A stretch of 64,000 nt of DNA from Piscicola geometra (Eukaryota > Annelida > Clitellata > Hirudinida > Piscicolidae), in contig OX030962.1 in the NCBI GenBank assembly GCA_943735955.1, forward strand, positions 3,507,239 to 3,571,238, read 5' to 3'. Under the pieces are notes generated by a model that saw only the letters and a list, made by a program, of their open reading frames with translations, made no database searches and had not been told where the DNA came from. A program made the translations under genes and the position numbers. Each line of letters starts with the position of its first letter. Positions within the stretch are counted from its first letter, which is position 1. Shown here piece after piece: positions 1 to 13,600 of the stretch.

Positions 1-655
1 GGCTACCTACTTCACAAGGCAGATGAGCTCTGCAGAGGAAGGCCAGACTGCCAGAACGAATCTTCTACACATGATTGTGTTTATGTCTATTATCTATTGA
101 GAACTGGTCTAGCTCAATGTTTTAAAAATTGAATCCACTAAAATTTGAAATTTTATTTTTTGATAAAAATTGTAAACTAATTAATGATCCATGTAATTTT
201 TTCTCTCATACTATTGTTCCATCTAATCATAGTCGTAGCTTAGGATTTATTTTTGACTCAAAACTAACCTTAACAAACCAAATTCTATTTGTTACTAAAT
301 CTTGCTATTTTCATCTCAGACGTATTAGACATTTATTACCTTACTTAGATGACCCTTCCTTAAAGATGTTAGTTCCTGCACTTTTCTGTCTTGAATTGAC
401 TATTTTAATTACTCTATTATAATTTACTTGAAAGTACTTTAAAACCATTTTAATTATGCTGCTAGAATCATTAGCCGTACTCCTATTTATCATCACATTG
501 TGCAGGTCCATATATTTGGAACTCATTACCTCCTTATTTAACTACTTCTAAATCATTACTTACTTTTCGTAAAGATCTGTTTAAAAATTTATTTACGATC
601 GCTCTTGAATTGGAGAAAAAAACGCTATAAAAATTGATTTGATTGATTGATTGAT
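1..655 (+). mobile_element. 3' end of an L2/CR1-like LINE, degenerate
   Basis: Broken frames read as the C-terminal part of a LINE reverse transcriptase. SLGFIFDSKLTL and HLRRIRHLLPYL are seen near 237-345, and WNSLPPYL followed by LTFRKDLFKNLF near 515-590. The same block order occurs in the clearer LINE copies at 57.3-58.2 kb and 49.7-50.4 kb. The copy ends in an acgctata-type motif and a short gattgattgatt tail, as other L2-type ends here do. Stops and indels make it a fossil, and its 5' part lies outside the window or is lost. Confidence 0.75.
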
Positions 656-3290
656 CAATTGATATTTATTTTTATTTATGAACTATATTGCTCATCATTT
701 GTTTAAAAATAATTGAAATTGAACATTTTTATCATTTGAACATGTTTTCATAGTAGAAAAAGTAGTTAAATTAATTTATAAAAAATTCAAAATATTTAAT
801 AGACAAAAAATGAAAATATGTCAAGTGTCCCAATACTTATTTGGCTATCATTTTTTACAATCTTTTTCAGATTACAAGTTTATAAAATACCATTTTAATG
901 AAATTCTGTTGTTTTTCACATTAAAGAATGAATATTTATTCATATATTTGCAAAAACATAATAAAAAAATTGAGAATGATTATTTTAAACGGAAATATTC
1001 AAATTAGTAAAGGTTTCCCAATACTTATTTGACTCACTGTATATATAAAGTATTTAAAAAATAATAATCTTAGAAACTAATTTTTTCTATAAAAATTGAA
1101 ATTATATGTTAAACTTATTAACATTAATTAAAATTATCCATTCCAGCATGAATGCTGATCAAATAATATAGGACAAAACAGCCTGATCAAGAAACTGCAA
1201 TTATAATCATTTAAATAAGATATCTTCAAATGTGACGTGGTAGAGAATTTCTTGTTTTATTTTCGTTTTCAGGACAAAAACACACTAACTGATATACGAT
1301 TTACAAAAAGTTTGTCGACCATTGTTATTATCAATGACTCAAAAGATAACAGAACAAAACTAGATGCATGAAATTTTTTTAATGTATAATAAAATGTGAT
1401 TTAAAAACAATTTTTATAAACTTTAATTTAACAAAAATAAATTTAAAAAGTTTTTTTCATTTAACATTTTTGTCAAATTAACGAAATTTTACTAATTTTA
1501 TCGGACACTTAGGAACGTTAACGAAATATTTTTTATTTAAAAAGTTAACGCTAACGGCTTTTGATGGTGAATACGTTAAATTATTTATCGCAAAGTTTTA
1601 CTTCAGAACGTCTATGCTCAATATGGCTCTTGACATTCAAGCGCACCAGCTTCACTATCTTATGTGGAGAGGATTTTTCGGCATGTGGCTTACTTTGTCA
1701 AGGTTAACGAAACAGAATGAGAAAAATCTTTAAATGAAAGTGAGGGAGAAATCAAAATTCAAAAAGCTTTGGTTTTAAATTTTGTTTCATAAATATATTA
1801 AAATATTTCAAAATTTGTGGTTTTTGTTTTTTAAAAGCTGAAACTGATTGAAATAGAAACTGAAATAATGGCATACAACTTTATAAAAACGGAAAAATTA
1901 ACCGAAGATATATAGAAACTGAAACGGAATTAAATGTAAAAACTGAATAGAAACTAAAACTTGAGTGATTTTAACAACTGGAATATCACTGGGTGTAAGT
2001 TTTCAAATTCTACAAACGTACATATATGTCAACATCCTTTGAGCACACGTGTTTGCTGAAGCAGGCTGGAAACGTAGGCCAGAAAATGAATGGTTAATGT
2101 GTCATCAATAATAATAACATCATCATCATCATCGTCATCATCATCATTATCATCATCACCATTACCATCATCATTTCAATCAAGTTATCAAAAAAGCAGA
2201 TAGATCAACCATGGGAGAGAGTGATGAGAGGAAGCACATGTAACAGAAGCATCCAAACCATCTTATGTGGCATTATCAGTTTTTTTATTAACTTTCAAAA
2301 GAAATACTAGAAAAATATGAATTACTTTCAAATGTATGCTTCACGTTTATCAGGCTTTAGAACCTAGCTAGAACCGGAGCCGAAGAACAGCTACTTTTTG
2401 CAAGATCTGGAGCAGGATCTATATCAAACAAATCTTGAGGTTCCAACTTTCAATTTTTTTTATTTAAGCAGAATTTGTTTTATAAATCTACAATGTAACC
2501 TAAAAAAAGTTCGAAATAAAGTAAACTATAAAACCAAACACAATTTTTGGACTTTAATTTATTCTATTTATTAAAAAAAGTAAATTACATTGAAAAAAAA
2601 TAGAATTATGTTTTTAATTTCAATGAACGAACAAAACTGATAATTTTTAAAACTTGTATTTAGAATCTTTCACATAAAATAATATCTAAACAGAAACTAT
2701 AAGAACAAGTAGAATATAATTTGTTTTCTTTTTTGCTTTTATCAATTCTAAAATTTGGTTGACACAAAATAACTCAATGTTAAAAATTTTATAAGAAATA
2801 TTTTTATTCATGTAACACAGAGATAATTCATAAAGTTGTAAGAAAAATTATAAACCCAATTTAAAAAAAAACTGGAAAAAAATTAATACAATTAATTTAA
2901 ACTTTTTTTACATTCACTGTTTATCATAAATTTTTTATTTGAGACAATGTTTCAGCCAAAAGATATTTCACTCGCTTAACCCATATTTGCTCAGTTTTCC
3001 AATATTAAATTGTATTATGTTTATGAATGAATTAACTAAAATATGGTTTTAATAGTTTGTTGATTATCTTGAAATTATACTTTTGGCGATTTTTTTTATA
3101 GTTTAAAGAAGAAAAAAATATCTTGAAAATATGTCTAAAGAAAAATAATTAGTGAAATTTTAAAACATTCTGTATTTTATTTTTTTGTGTGCTTATTCTT
3201 AAAAACTTATTTTTTCTTTATATATAATTTTTTTAAATCATCAATTTCTAATCCAATAATCATTAATTTTTAACGAATTATGAATGTTCT
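656..3290. other. AT-rich intergenic DNA, no gene seen
   Basis: No supported coding sequence. Two pieces containing cccaatacttattt occur near 826 and 1016, and the second runs into tgactcactgta, which looks like a Tc1/mariner terminal repeat; no transposase is visible. A short cat/aat microsatellite lies at about 2107-2175. The rest is A/T-rich unique-looking sequence. Confidence 0.5.
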
Positions 3291-4465
3291 TTTATTGGAA
3301 CAGTGAGCATGAATTGGGGGAGTCAAATTCTAGTATAAGTTTTTAAATATTCATTTAATTCATTGTGAAAAAAATAAATAATGAGAAAAATAAATATAAA
3401 TTTAACGAATTTATACCTCTAATTGTTGTTGTAAATCAAAAATTTGTAGAAAATGCTTTCTTGGAAGCATCAGTGATGATGAAGGAATGGCAGTATACAT
3501 TATGGGAAAATGTTGCGAAACAATTTATGAGAAAGAAGCCAATAAGGTTTGGGTTTAAATTTGGTATTATTGCAAACGCCTTGGTTATTCAATTCAAAAT
3601 GAGTCCTACCAGGGAACAGGTCCAATATACGACAAGGAGTTAGGTCTTGGTGCCAGCGTTATTTCAATTTTAGTTTCAGAACTACCAAGTTTTTTTTGGA
3701 GATAGATTTTTCAGCTCACCGAAGCTAATTTATAAACTTCAAAAAAAGGTTAGGGATACTGTGGGACACTAAGGTCCAACAGAATGGGAAAATGTCCAGT
3801 TAGGCTAAGAATTAGCATTGCTAAGTACACATTGGGGAGCGGGAATGGCTTAGATGGTAGACGTCGGACTTGCAACTTAAAGGTTGCCTGTTAGAATCCT
3901 TGACAAGCAACCGTGAACTATCATATACCTAGTGTTTATGATGCGGTGTTTGCGACGTATGCATTGAAAGATGTGTACGTCGTGTGGAGTGGCGCCTCTG
4001 GTGCATAAGAACCATGGTTCTCAGAACCATTGTAACATGGCCTGCATCTGTCAGGCTGTGAACAGTAAAGACCAAAAAAAAACACAGTTTAAAAAAATTC
4101 TGAAGTTCTTTTGATTATTAACTGAAAAGAGCATCCAATAGTAAGAAACTAATTTGAAATGATAACTTTCTAGTTTATTTCATAAGAAATGTCAAGGGCA
4201 TAAATCCAGTTGTTTCAAGTCAACGATTGATATCAACAGAAGAAAAAAACTTTTTTCTAATATGTCATTCTTCTTATGGTAGTGAAAGACCCAAAAGTGG
4301 CAAGTCTTCAAAAAGTAGAGTGTCCTATTAGCTTCGACAAGCTAGAACATTATTTAATTTCAGAAGAAAAGCAAACCACTTTTTTCAAAAAGAACACAAA
4401 TAGAATATGTGAAAATGGTTATGAAACTCGGATTAATTTCTCAATAACTTGTTTTAAAACATAGT
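3290..4465 (+). pseudogene. piggyBac-like transposase relic (copy A)
   Basis: An open piece at 3365-3643 reads KEWQYTLWENVAKQFMRKK then PIRFGFKFGIIANALV, the KxYxxxKPxRxGxK block of the piggyBac DDE domain. After a gap the copy resumes at 4276-4464 with ICENGYETRIN, a decayed form of the C-terminal cysteine-rich domain. A related copy lies in the opposite orientation at 17300-18370, and comparing the two shows that copy A has an extra stretch carrying a SINE. Stops, lost cysteines and missing N-terminal and central parts make this non-functional. Family assignment is by motif recognition only. Confidence 0.7.
3833..4086 (+). mobile_element. tRNA-derived SINE, family 1
   Basis: The head resembles a tRNA, with an A-box-like tggcttagatggtag (about 3846-3860) and a B-box-like ggttgcctgttagaatcc. 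The body has the family hallmarks gtgaactatcatataccta and gatgcggtgttt, and the copy ends in an A-run. The same head and body occur at 27224 and 28903 (plus) and at 60178-60400 (minus). The decayed B box (gttagaat rather than gttcgaat) suggests an old copy. It interrupts the piggyBac relic. Confidence 0.8.
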
Positions 4466-6330
4466 TTCTGCTTTGAAATGTATTTGTTTGACATTTTAGT
4501 TGTAGTAATAAGTGTTTATTCAACTTTAAACTGTTATGTCTTTTAATCTACATCGACTTTTTGAGTTCTGAAAACGTATATATTAATATTTATTATAGAA
4601 ATACTTTTTTGAAAATTTCATTGTTATGCGAAAAATAATAAGAAAGAAGATTTTTCAAAATTTTCACAAATTTAAGTTGGTAGTTCGCTAACTAGGGTCA
4701 TAAATTTATATATATTTATTTATATAGATTTTTTTTAAAGAAATATAATTTGAAGACTTTCATACTTCGATTTATTGTATTTCATGAAAAAAAATAGTAT
4801 TACTAAAAAAATTACTCAAAAACACATTTTAGTTTGCATAATATCCATATTGAAAGACATTTGCTTTTTTATTATTCTTGTATAAAATTGCATAAACTTT
4901 GGCATGCTTAATTTAATTTTTTTTTAAATTAAGTTTCATACGTAATATGCAAACTAAAATTATGCTTGTGAGTGACCACTTTTGTACTTTTATAATAAAG
5001 TTGAATGCTTTTTTGCTTTTGCAATAAAATATCATCTAGTGATGATATGTCCAAAAAATAATTGTTTGAAGTCACACACCTAATGTATTCTACTTTTAAG
5101 AAAAACTGCAGTGTATAGTTTATCATTAAATAGCCCACAAATTCCTTCCAAGCAAGCATCTTTCCCACACACTCATAAGCAAAAACTGATGATTCATCAT
5201 TGAGTTTCGCTGTTTCTATCGCTTCTTAATGATTCATTATGCTCGTTTCTAACTTATTCATAAAAACTAGTTTAAATATTGATAAAAACTTACTTTTGAA
5301 GTTCACTCCAGCTGTTAATGCAAAAAAAGTAATTGAAACTTGAATTCAAGTGGGACACATTCAAACCCCTATCAAAATCAATTTCCACTGACTAATCTTT
5401 AACCACTTACGAACACAGATAAAATACCAGCTGGTAATAGATAGCCCAATGGAATGTGTTGTTCAGACAATCTGCCTGGCATACAAGACTCCAACCTTTA
5501 AATAAGCACCCAAAGCGGATATATAGCGCTCAGAGGAAGTAAAAATAACCATAGTAAATATATTCTTTCCCCGAACCCACTTTATGCTCCACACTTTATT
5601 GATCTCTGTAAAAATAAACTATTTTTAATTTATGATTTATTTGGAGATTTATAATGTTCAGGTTTCGAATGTTCATTGAATCACATATACGAATATAAAT
5701 GTATAGCATACATTTTATTCATTTTCACATGTCTATCAGCCTCGGTTGCTGAATACCATTACTCGCTTTCAAACGGGGACAAGCTATTTTTAAAATTTAA
5801 TAAACACAACTATCAATCCGTCTAAGTATAATCCAAATAGATTTCAACGGGGTAACATATGGAAAAGAGTTATGACACAATTTAGATTCATTTGCCTAAA
5901 GTTCTATCCATGAACTATCGCCTAAAAATCACGAAAATAATTTTAATTTTACAAAATCCATAAAAAATCTCGCGCGAATAACTCAGCTTATATTTTCCGT
6001 GAATACACAATAATTATTTGTGTGAAATATAAACTGATATGTGTTTTATGGATCTGGTTAAGATAATGTTTTGCAGTCATAACCCTAATCTAGAATCTAC
6101 ATTGTAGATGTATTCATTTAGTTTGAGTAGCGTATTGAATTTAAAACTTAATTATTCATTTTATATTTTTCATGTCTTGAAATATAGACACTAGTATAAT
6201 TGAATTTATTGCATTTTTATCAACATGTAAAACAAGTCTGTTTCTTGTTTCCATAGTTTTAATCCGAAAGCAAGAAAAGTAAATGAAGATTAACTTGTTG
6301 AATTTGAGTAACAGAAAACGTTAAAATTTT
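4466..6330. other. AT-rich intergenic DNA, no gene seen
   Basis: No ORF with recognisable protein similarity, no RNA gene and no clear repeat structure. The 79-codon minus-strand frame at 4929-5168 has no recognisable motif and is most likely chance. Confidence 0.5.
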
Positions 6331-6334
6331 TAGA

Positions 6335-7305
6335 CTAGAGGTCGGGCATAAACGATTTTTCATTCTCGGTCCCGTTCTGTTCCCGAATTCTTTTCCCCGT
6401 CCCATCTGGTTCCCGATGGGTCATCAGAATTTTGATTCCCATCCCTTTTCCGATGGGTCATCAGAATTTTGATTTCCGTCCCGTCCCGTTCCCGCAACTC
6501 GATTTCCGGTCCCGACCCGTTCCCGAAACTCTTTGACCCGGTCCCGACCCTTTCCCAAATTTTTTAAAAATTTATTTATTAATTTTTGCTAGTCCTGACA
6601 TTTCTTAAAATTTATTCTTTGAAAGTCAGAAAATATTTCTTTTAAAAAAATGAAAAAACATGATTCAAATTTCAAATATTTATTGAAATGAAAGTATTGA
6701 AGTTAGTCATTGTTTTTGAGTAATTCAATCGGGTCTTTATTGCTTTTCACACGGGTTAAACCGTCAAGAGTTTCAGCTTCCAAATTAGAAGATCTTGGGT
6801 CTGAAGTTAAACCACCACATGTTGAAAAATTTCGTTCACAGGGAATAGAACTTGCAGGTTTACTAAACAAAAGTTTAGCTACTTCTTGTAGTATTGGAAA
6901 ATTTTTCATTTTACTCCAATAAAATAAAACATCTTTATAATTTTCGATTTTGGTGGGACGTATTTGTGAATATTCGTACAATTCATCCTCTTCTGAATTT
7001 GTTTTCTCGTTCATGATTATTAATTTCTCAATAATGTTATAAATATGTGAAGAATAATTGTAAAAAATCCAACCACAGTAACTTTTATTCCTTTTTTTCC
7101 CTTTTGCGATTTAAAGGTTGATTCCAGTTTCCGTTTTTTTCCGTTCCCGATTTGAATATTAATTCCCGTTCCCATCCCCAAACCTATTCCCGGTTCCCCA
7201 CTTTTTCTGTCCCGAAATTAATTTTTATTCCCTTTTCCGCAAAAGTCCCGCGGGTTCCTGCGGGTACCCGGTTAGATCGGGTACCCGGTCTAATCTCTAG
7301 ACTCT
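6335..7305 (-). mobile_element. hAT transposon relic, internally deleted
   Basis: The left side (about 6340-6550) and right side (about 7130-7300) are rich in short gtcccg/cccgttcccg motifs in opposite arrangements, with tagaggtcgggc at the left and an inverted gacc-rich end with tctcta at the right. Between them, minus-strand 6703-7014 encodes a hAT C-terminal dimerisation region: WSKMKNFPILQEVAKLLFSK, then SSIPCERNFSTCG. The catalytic region is missing. A related, more decayed element seems to lie at 27785-29735. Confidence 0.75.
6703..7014 (-). pseudogene. hAT transposase C-terminal dimerisation fragment
   Basis: 103 codons are open on the minus strand. Residues ~30-50 (FYWSKMKNFPILQEVAKLLF) and ~53-66 (PASSIPCERNFSTC) match the hAT-family dimerisation motif, in which a W-x(5)-P-x-L block is followed by SS.ceR.FS..G. 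hAT transposases normally exceed 500 residues, so the BED finger and RNase H-like core are absent. Only the last domain survives, and it cannot act as a transposase alone. Confidence 0.8.
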
Positions 7306-7680
7306 AGACAAAAAATTTCATTTGTGATAACACATAAGTTATCCCAAAATTGTACCATAAAAATTGATGCTAGGTTCTTCAATAACTATCCATTCTGGAT
7401 TATAAGTTTTAAATCAAGAAATTCGCTTACAACTCTCAACTTTATTGATTGAACCCTTTCGGTATGTCACTCATAATTTATTCAAACAGATCGCACTATC
7501 GCTTGGTGCGTCGGCTACTTTCCACATAGCTTCAAAGCGTCTACTAGTTTCTCGACGTCTCCTGTGTGGAATAGAGTTAGAAAGGAAAAACTCATATAAA
7601 AACAATAAATAAATAATTAAAATTAGATTTCAGACATCTTTATTTAAATGTACCAAAAGTTTGCCCTAATTTTAAAATCC

Positions 7681-10600
7681 CTAACCTTTGATTTTGGCTG
7701 ATAAATTTGTCAGTTGGTCGGAGGTGTCGAGGACTTCAACAGAAGAGGTGTATGCGTTGTAGTTGCACACAAACTTTCTTGGAATCTTCTTTGCAAACGC
7801 CCTAAATTAAAAAGTTAATGCATAATAACTGATAAAAAGCTTTTGTGCTAACTAAATTTTTTAATCCAAACTTTATTTTTTCCTGAATAATAAAATGTAT
7901 ATAAATTAAAATTTAAAATATAAAAAAAAGATTATAATTGCTGGAAATTTTTAAAAATATATTTGTGAAATTTTACGCTGTCTCAAACTATCTTTTGATG
8001 TAGCTAAAAATTAAATTCAGAAATACTAATTTAAAAATCCCACTTTCATTCTCAACCAACCTCATCTTATGATTAGCTTCAGAGAATGAGTTAGTGACGA
8101 AATAGATGGGCTGAAACTTGGTGATGGGGTACTCTTGGAGGGCCGCCACTTCCGGCTCGAAAGGCTTGTACTCTGGCTTTCCGGACAAAGAATACTGAAT
8201 AAGGATGTTTAATCAATTTTATTATTGGTTTTATTAGTTCAGAATTGCTTAAAATTCAGCATACACAACGAATATCACAATTTTTTTCGCACATGATTGT
8301 AGCAACAGTGAACGGGTAGCCTAGTCGGTAATGACTATCGGCTCGACCAATAATGAAAAGCCCTAGGTTCGAGTGCAACCAATCCCTAGTAACCCAAAGG
8401 CGCAAATGAAAATATGCAGCCTAAGTGGCCTGGAAGCCCGTTCGGGTTATACGCCACTATAATAATGCTCGTCGTTGTTATTATTATTATTAACAGACGA
8501 CGGTCAACTCACAATATTAGTCCTGCTCGATTTATCAGCAGCTTTTGATTTGGTACATGATGCCAATCTGCTTCAAGGATATACTTTTTATATGTTTTTC
8601 AACCAAGAAGAGGGCATCGGGAGAAATTACCTTCTCCCCAAACTATTTTTTCTCTCTCTCAATGACGCAATCAGTACGAATGTTTAGAATTTTTAATTTC
8701 TGATAGAAGAAAAACCTAACAGCTAAAGAAAACATTCATCTTTTTTAAAGGCTATTGACCAGGGACGGTGGTCTGCTCAAAATCTTGGAAGGGATCCTAC
8801 TCAGCATGGATGATCCTGGGGTACGGACGCCCCTCCCTCCACTTGAAAACAACATTTTTAAACTCTTTTTTTATACGAATATTTAAGTAAGCAAAGAATA
8901 GTTTTGTTTTAAACAGCTATCACTATATCTACACTTACTCACAATGTATTACTATATACATAGCCTGTATTATGTCTGACGATTATGCTCCTATCAAAAC
9001 AAGAGTTTTTTTTAAAATTTAATGAAAAAAAGAGAGAGTCCCTATTAAAGCGGACCCCGTTACTACCAAAAATACCAGGACCGCCGCCCATGCCAGTGAC
9101 AGCCTGGAAAAATGCTGTCTGATAATGATAGCAAATAGCTCAGCTTGAACTTGAGACGCATGGTTATAAACCATTAATATATATTTATAGGATGAATATT
9201 CATATCTCACGCAGACATTACTTTGTTCTTTTTGTATATTTATAAAAAAGGTCAGGGGTGCAAAACCCTATTTCAGCCTGTGGACCAAAATTACTTAGTC
9301 CCTGAGTTGTAACAACATTTACAATATTGGGTTCGAGTTCTGTTGTTGCAAGCCTCAAAATCGAAAAAAGATGATCATCAGTTAAGGATGATATCAGTTT
9401 ATTTTAATTTGTGTTAACGTTTGTTCACACACGTATGTGCTGCCAAATTCAGACAAGATTCGGCAAGCCAAATCTTTGACCGCTCCATATTTAACTGAAC
9501 TGAGACTTCCATAAAAAGTTAAAATAGAGTTATGCTGAATCGCAGTCTTTAATTCTTGAACATTGAAGATCAATGACTTCTAACTGACACTGCTCAGGTA
9601 CGGATTCTACCAGCACAAGAGAAAGGGTCACGGATGAAGTTGAATAATTCCTTATGCTCCCTGAATGCATCAAAACGTTCATTTAATTCCTTTAGTAACG
9701 CTTCACAACTGTCGTGATATTTATTGAAGTCACACTGGTATTTCTGCTGAAAAGCTGAACAAATAGTAAAAGGACATAAATTACCAGATTGCAGATTCGA
9801 ACAAAACAGCCGTAGCTTGAACGTGAATGACAGCAGCTCTTGGTAGATATCAAAGATGTAGGGATCTTTGCCTTGAAGACGCAGATTCAATTTATTTAAG
9901 TGTTCTGTTATGTCTGTCAAAAATGCTAAGTCTGCCAACCACTTTTTATCTGTAAAAACAGCTGTGTCTTTGCCTTTGGTAACAAGGAATTCACAGATTT
10001 CCTTTCGTAACTCAACAAACCTAGTTAGAACTTTTCTTCGACTCAACCACCTTACATCAGTGTGATATGGTATGTCACGATATTCTGACTCAATGTTTTC
10101 AAGAAAAGATCTGAATTGTCGATGGTTAAGTCCTTTTGCTCGTATGAAGTTCACTGATTTGAAAACAAATTTCATAACATTATAAAAATTAATGACTCGT
10201 GTACACAGTGACTCTTGATGTATGATGCAGTGGTATGCGTGGATGGTGCCTGTTGGAATTCCTAAGTCTCGCAAATGAGCAACAAGTCCTAATTCTTTAC
10301 CAGTCATGGCGGGTGCACCGTCAGTAGTAACACTAAAGAGCTTTGGCTACTGAACGTTAAGGTTTTCAAGAACAGATTTCACTTCTCCAAAATATCTGCA
10401 CCAGTCGTACGTCCACTTAGTGAGGCCATTCCTGCTAATTCCTGAGTTAATTTAAAGTTTCCATCCACTGCACGAACAAAAACCAAAAGCTGTGCTGTGT
10501 CAGCGTTATCTGTGCTCTCATCTAAGGCAATTGAAAAATACTTGCATATGGCAAGCTTGTCACGCAACTGTTCACAAACGTCGGTGGATAAATCAACCAC

Positions 10601-13600
10601 CCGGCGCTGGATAGTCATCCGTGACAATGGCACTTTGTTGAAAAGATCTGTTTTCTCAAGAAAAACTCTTTTGCAAATGGCTTGCATGCAGTTTTTGACG
10701 AAATCACAATCAGTCGAGACGATCGCGTAATAATCTGTGCTACGGCACAACCGGCACGAACAAAAGTCTTATTTTCATTAACTTTTTTTAAAAAAATATT
10801 TTGCTCAGAGGACAATCTTTTTACAAGTTGATCAATTTTGTTTTTCCTAGCTTCGCCTTTCACATCATAAATCGTAGCAGCGTGTTTGGTTTCATAATGT
10901 CTTTTGCAATTGTATTCCTTCATTACAGTTACGAACTCGCGACAATGTAGGCCCAAAGCTGTTCCGTTGAACATTTTTTTGTCCATTCTTCATTAAACTG
11001 ACGATTTTCTGCTTGAATTTTACGCTTTGACATTCTTACTAAATTAAAACAACCAGCGCGCGAACTCAATTATCGCTCGTTGTTATTGTTTCAATCGTTT
11101 TATATTAGGGATGTGCAAGCAGTACTGTTAAAAAAAGATGGGCGGGTGCATCGATTTAAAATTCTGTTAGGACCGCAAATACCCAAAATGGACTAGTTGT
11201 CTGGGGGCCGCATGCGGCCCGTGGGCCGCGGGTTGTGCACCTCTGGTCTATTCAGTGTATACACACGTATTCAAAACATAAATGCTGAAAAAAGAGAATA
11301 TTATAGACAATAAAATAATAGTTTTGATTATTAAATTCTAATTAAATTCAATAAGAAAATGATTTTGAAAAATGAAATAATAATTTAAATAAATAAAAAT
11401 AGTAAAAAAATAGTTGTTAAATTTAAAGAAATACTTTAAGTAGCTATAATAATAATAATTGTAATAAACAATTCATTGATTGATATTAAAAGTTTCTCAG
11501 TTAAATGTACACGAGATAAGGTCTTCAGAGGATGAGATCTCCACAGGATGATTTCTCCTAGGATGAGATCTCCTAAGATAAAATCTCCACAAGATGAAGT
11601 CTCCAGGATGGGGTCTCTAAAAATGAGGTCCCCTATGATGAAGTCTCCGCATACCAAAAGTTTGTACGAATTTTATGTCGTTTTAGTTTAGAACAGTACA
11701 TGCTATCTAAATATGGAAAATATGACTTGAAATTTGATTTCTTTGCGATCCCAAAACGGGGTATTGTTTGGAAATGAAGTCGTATTTTGGTAATGATCAC
11801 GGAGGTGAGCCACTTCGAAAATTTGGAATGGCTACTGTAATCAACCTGATAGAACATCTGGATGCTTGACTAACAGTTGTTACGAATATTTTTTTACTTT
11901 TTTATAATTTTTCCGTGAAAAAATCACTGTATTGGATTAGTGAGAACTGTATGGATAAATCTTCGAGTATTAACCAAAGAAGTTACAGAGAAAAGAAACT
12001 AGTTAGTGTTACTATCACGTGTATGGCATATATTAGTAGAAAACAACATTTCGTTAGCCAAAATGTTTTTACAACATATGATAGCCTTCAATCTTTTCAT
12101 TTTTGCCGTGAATTTAAGCGTAAAAATACGTGAAGAAAAAGCAGCTTTTTGAAATGTTAAGAGCAGAGCTATAGGAAAAAAAGATGATGATAAAAGCAAT
12201 ATAAAAGTTATTCTAAATCACCCAGATTTTAAAAGCAATATAAAAGTTATTCTAAATCACCAAGATTTTAAAAGCAATATAAAAGTTATTCTAAATCACC
12301 CAGATTTTAAAAGCAATATAAAAGTTATTCTAAATCACCAAGATTTTAAAAGCAATATAAAAGTTATTCTAAATTACCCAGATTTTAATTCCTATATCTA
12401 ATGAAGTTTTAAAATTCAACTGGATACTTTATAAGGATAATTTGTTCCAATTAATTTTAACCTCGAGTTCTCCGTAAGAAGACAACAGACCCGCGCCATA
12501 AGCCTTTAATTTTCCATCTTGTCTGCAAAGTCCAAACTCAACTGTAAACCAATAGCACTGTGTGTGGTAGTGCTTAGACTTGTGAATTATTGTGCTAAAA
12601 GTATTAAAACAAGAATTTAAAATTTATATTTTTTTGGTTTCAGTCCTTAACTAATAAAAGTGTTTCATTTTAATCTCACAAAATTTAACGACTCGCATTC
12701 CAGTCCATACACAAACTTCAAAATGATTTTCCCGTCCACACGACACAACCGCACTCTATTTTTTAATCATTAAAGTTATTTATTGTTTAAAAGTGCTTGA
12801 GATAAATGTGACCAGGGTTTTTTATTATTCAAACCATTCGCAACTTTGTTTTTAGTTTTTGCAACAGGATTAACAGTTGACAAAAGACGCAGTGTAAACG
12901 ATGATTCATTGCTTACTAGCGATGGTAGGAATCAAACCCACGCCAAAAGTTTTACCGCTGGCTCTTTTACCTCCAATCACTACAGAAAAATTCATGCAAC
13001 AAAGATCTTCTCTTCACTCAAACAACTCATACAACGACATCACGTCAACACTTTTATTCTTTCCACTTACCGTTGCTAATTGAGCAATATACTCATCAGG
13101 GGCTCCTAGACTAGCCAAACCGATCTCTTGTGAGAACTGTGCAAAGGCATCGTCAGCAAACAGAGGTACGTGTCCTAGCAGTTCGTGACAAATATCTCTG
13201 TGAGCCGTGAAAAACATTAGGTGATTACTTGTGAAAGTATAAAAACGATTCTTCTTGAAGTCTAGAATAATTGTAAAATATTAATTAAAGGAATGATTTC
13301 AAAAGTTCACATCTTACAGAAACAAACTCACGGTTCAGGGGTGTACATAGGCATGGAGGAATGCCTGATGTACTGGGTCGAGTGGAAGACACGGAAGGCC
13401 AGTCCAGCCAGGAAGTCCCTGGAGGATAGAAGTCCTGCCACTGGACGCAGTGTGAAGCCCGTGCAGTCTAAAGTGTTGTAACATGAAGTAGAAATTCGTC
13501 AATTAGAAACAGCTTAGCTATATTCTAGTAAAATCATTTTATTACTTTATTTATTCATTTTCAAATTTTGAGTTTCAAGTCTTATCTCTTAAATTCTATA

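Noticed and set aside
12846..13083. Two plus-strand frames near PAH exon 13197-13071
   Set aside because: Both overlap the exon antisense or lie in an intron; no recognisable protein.
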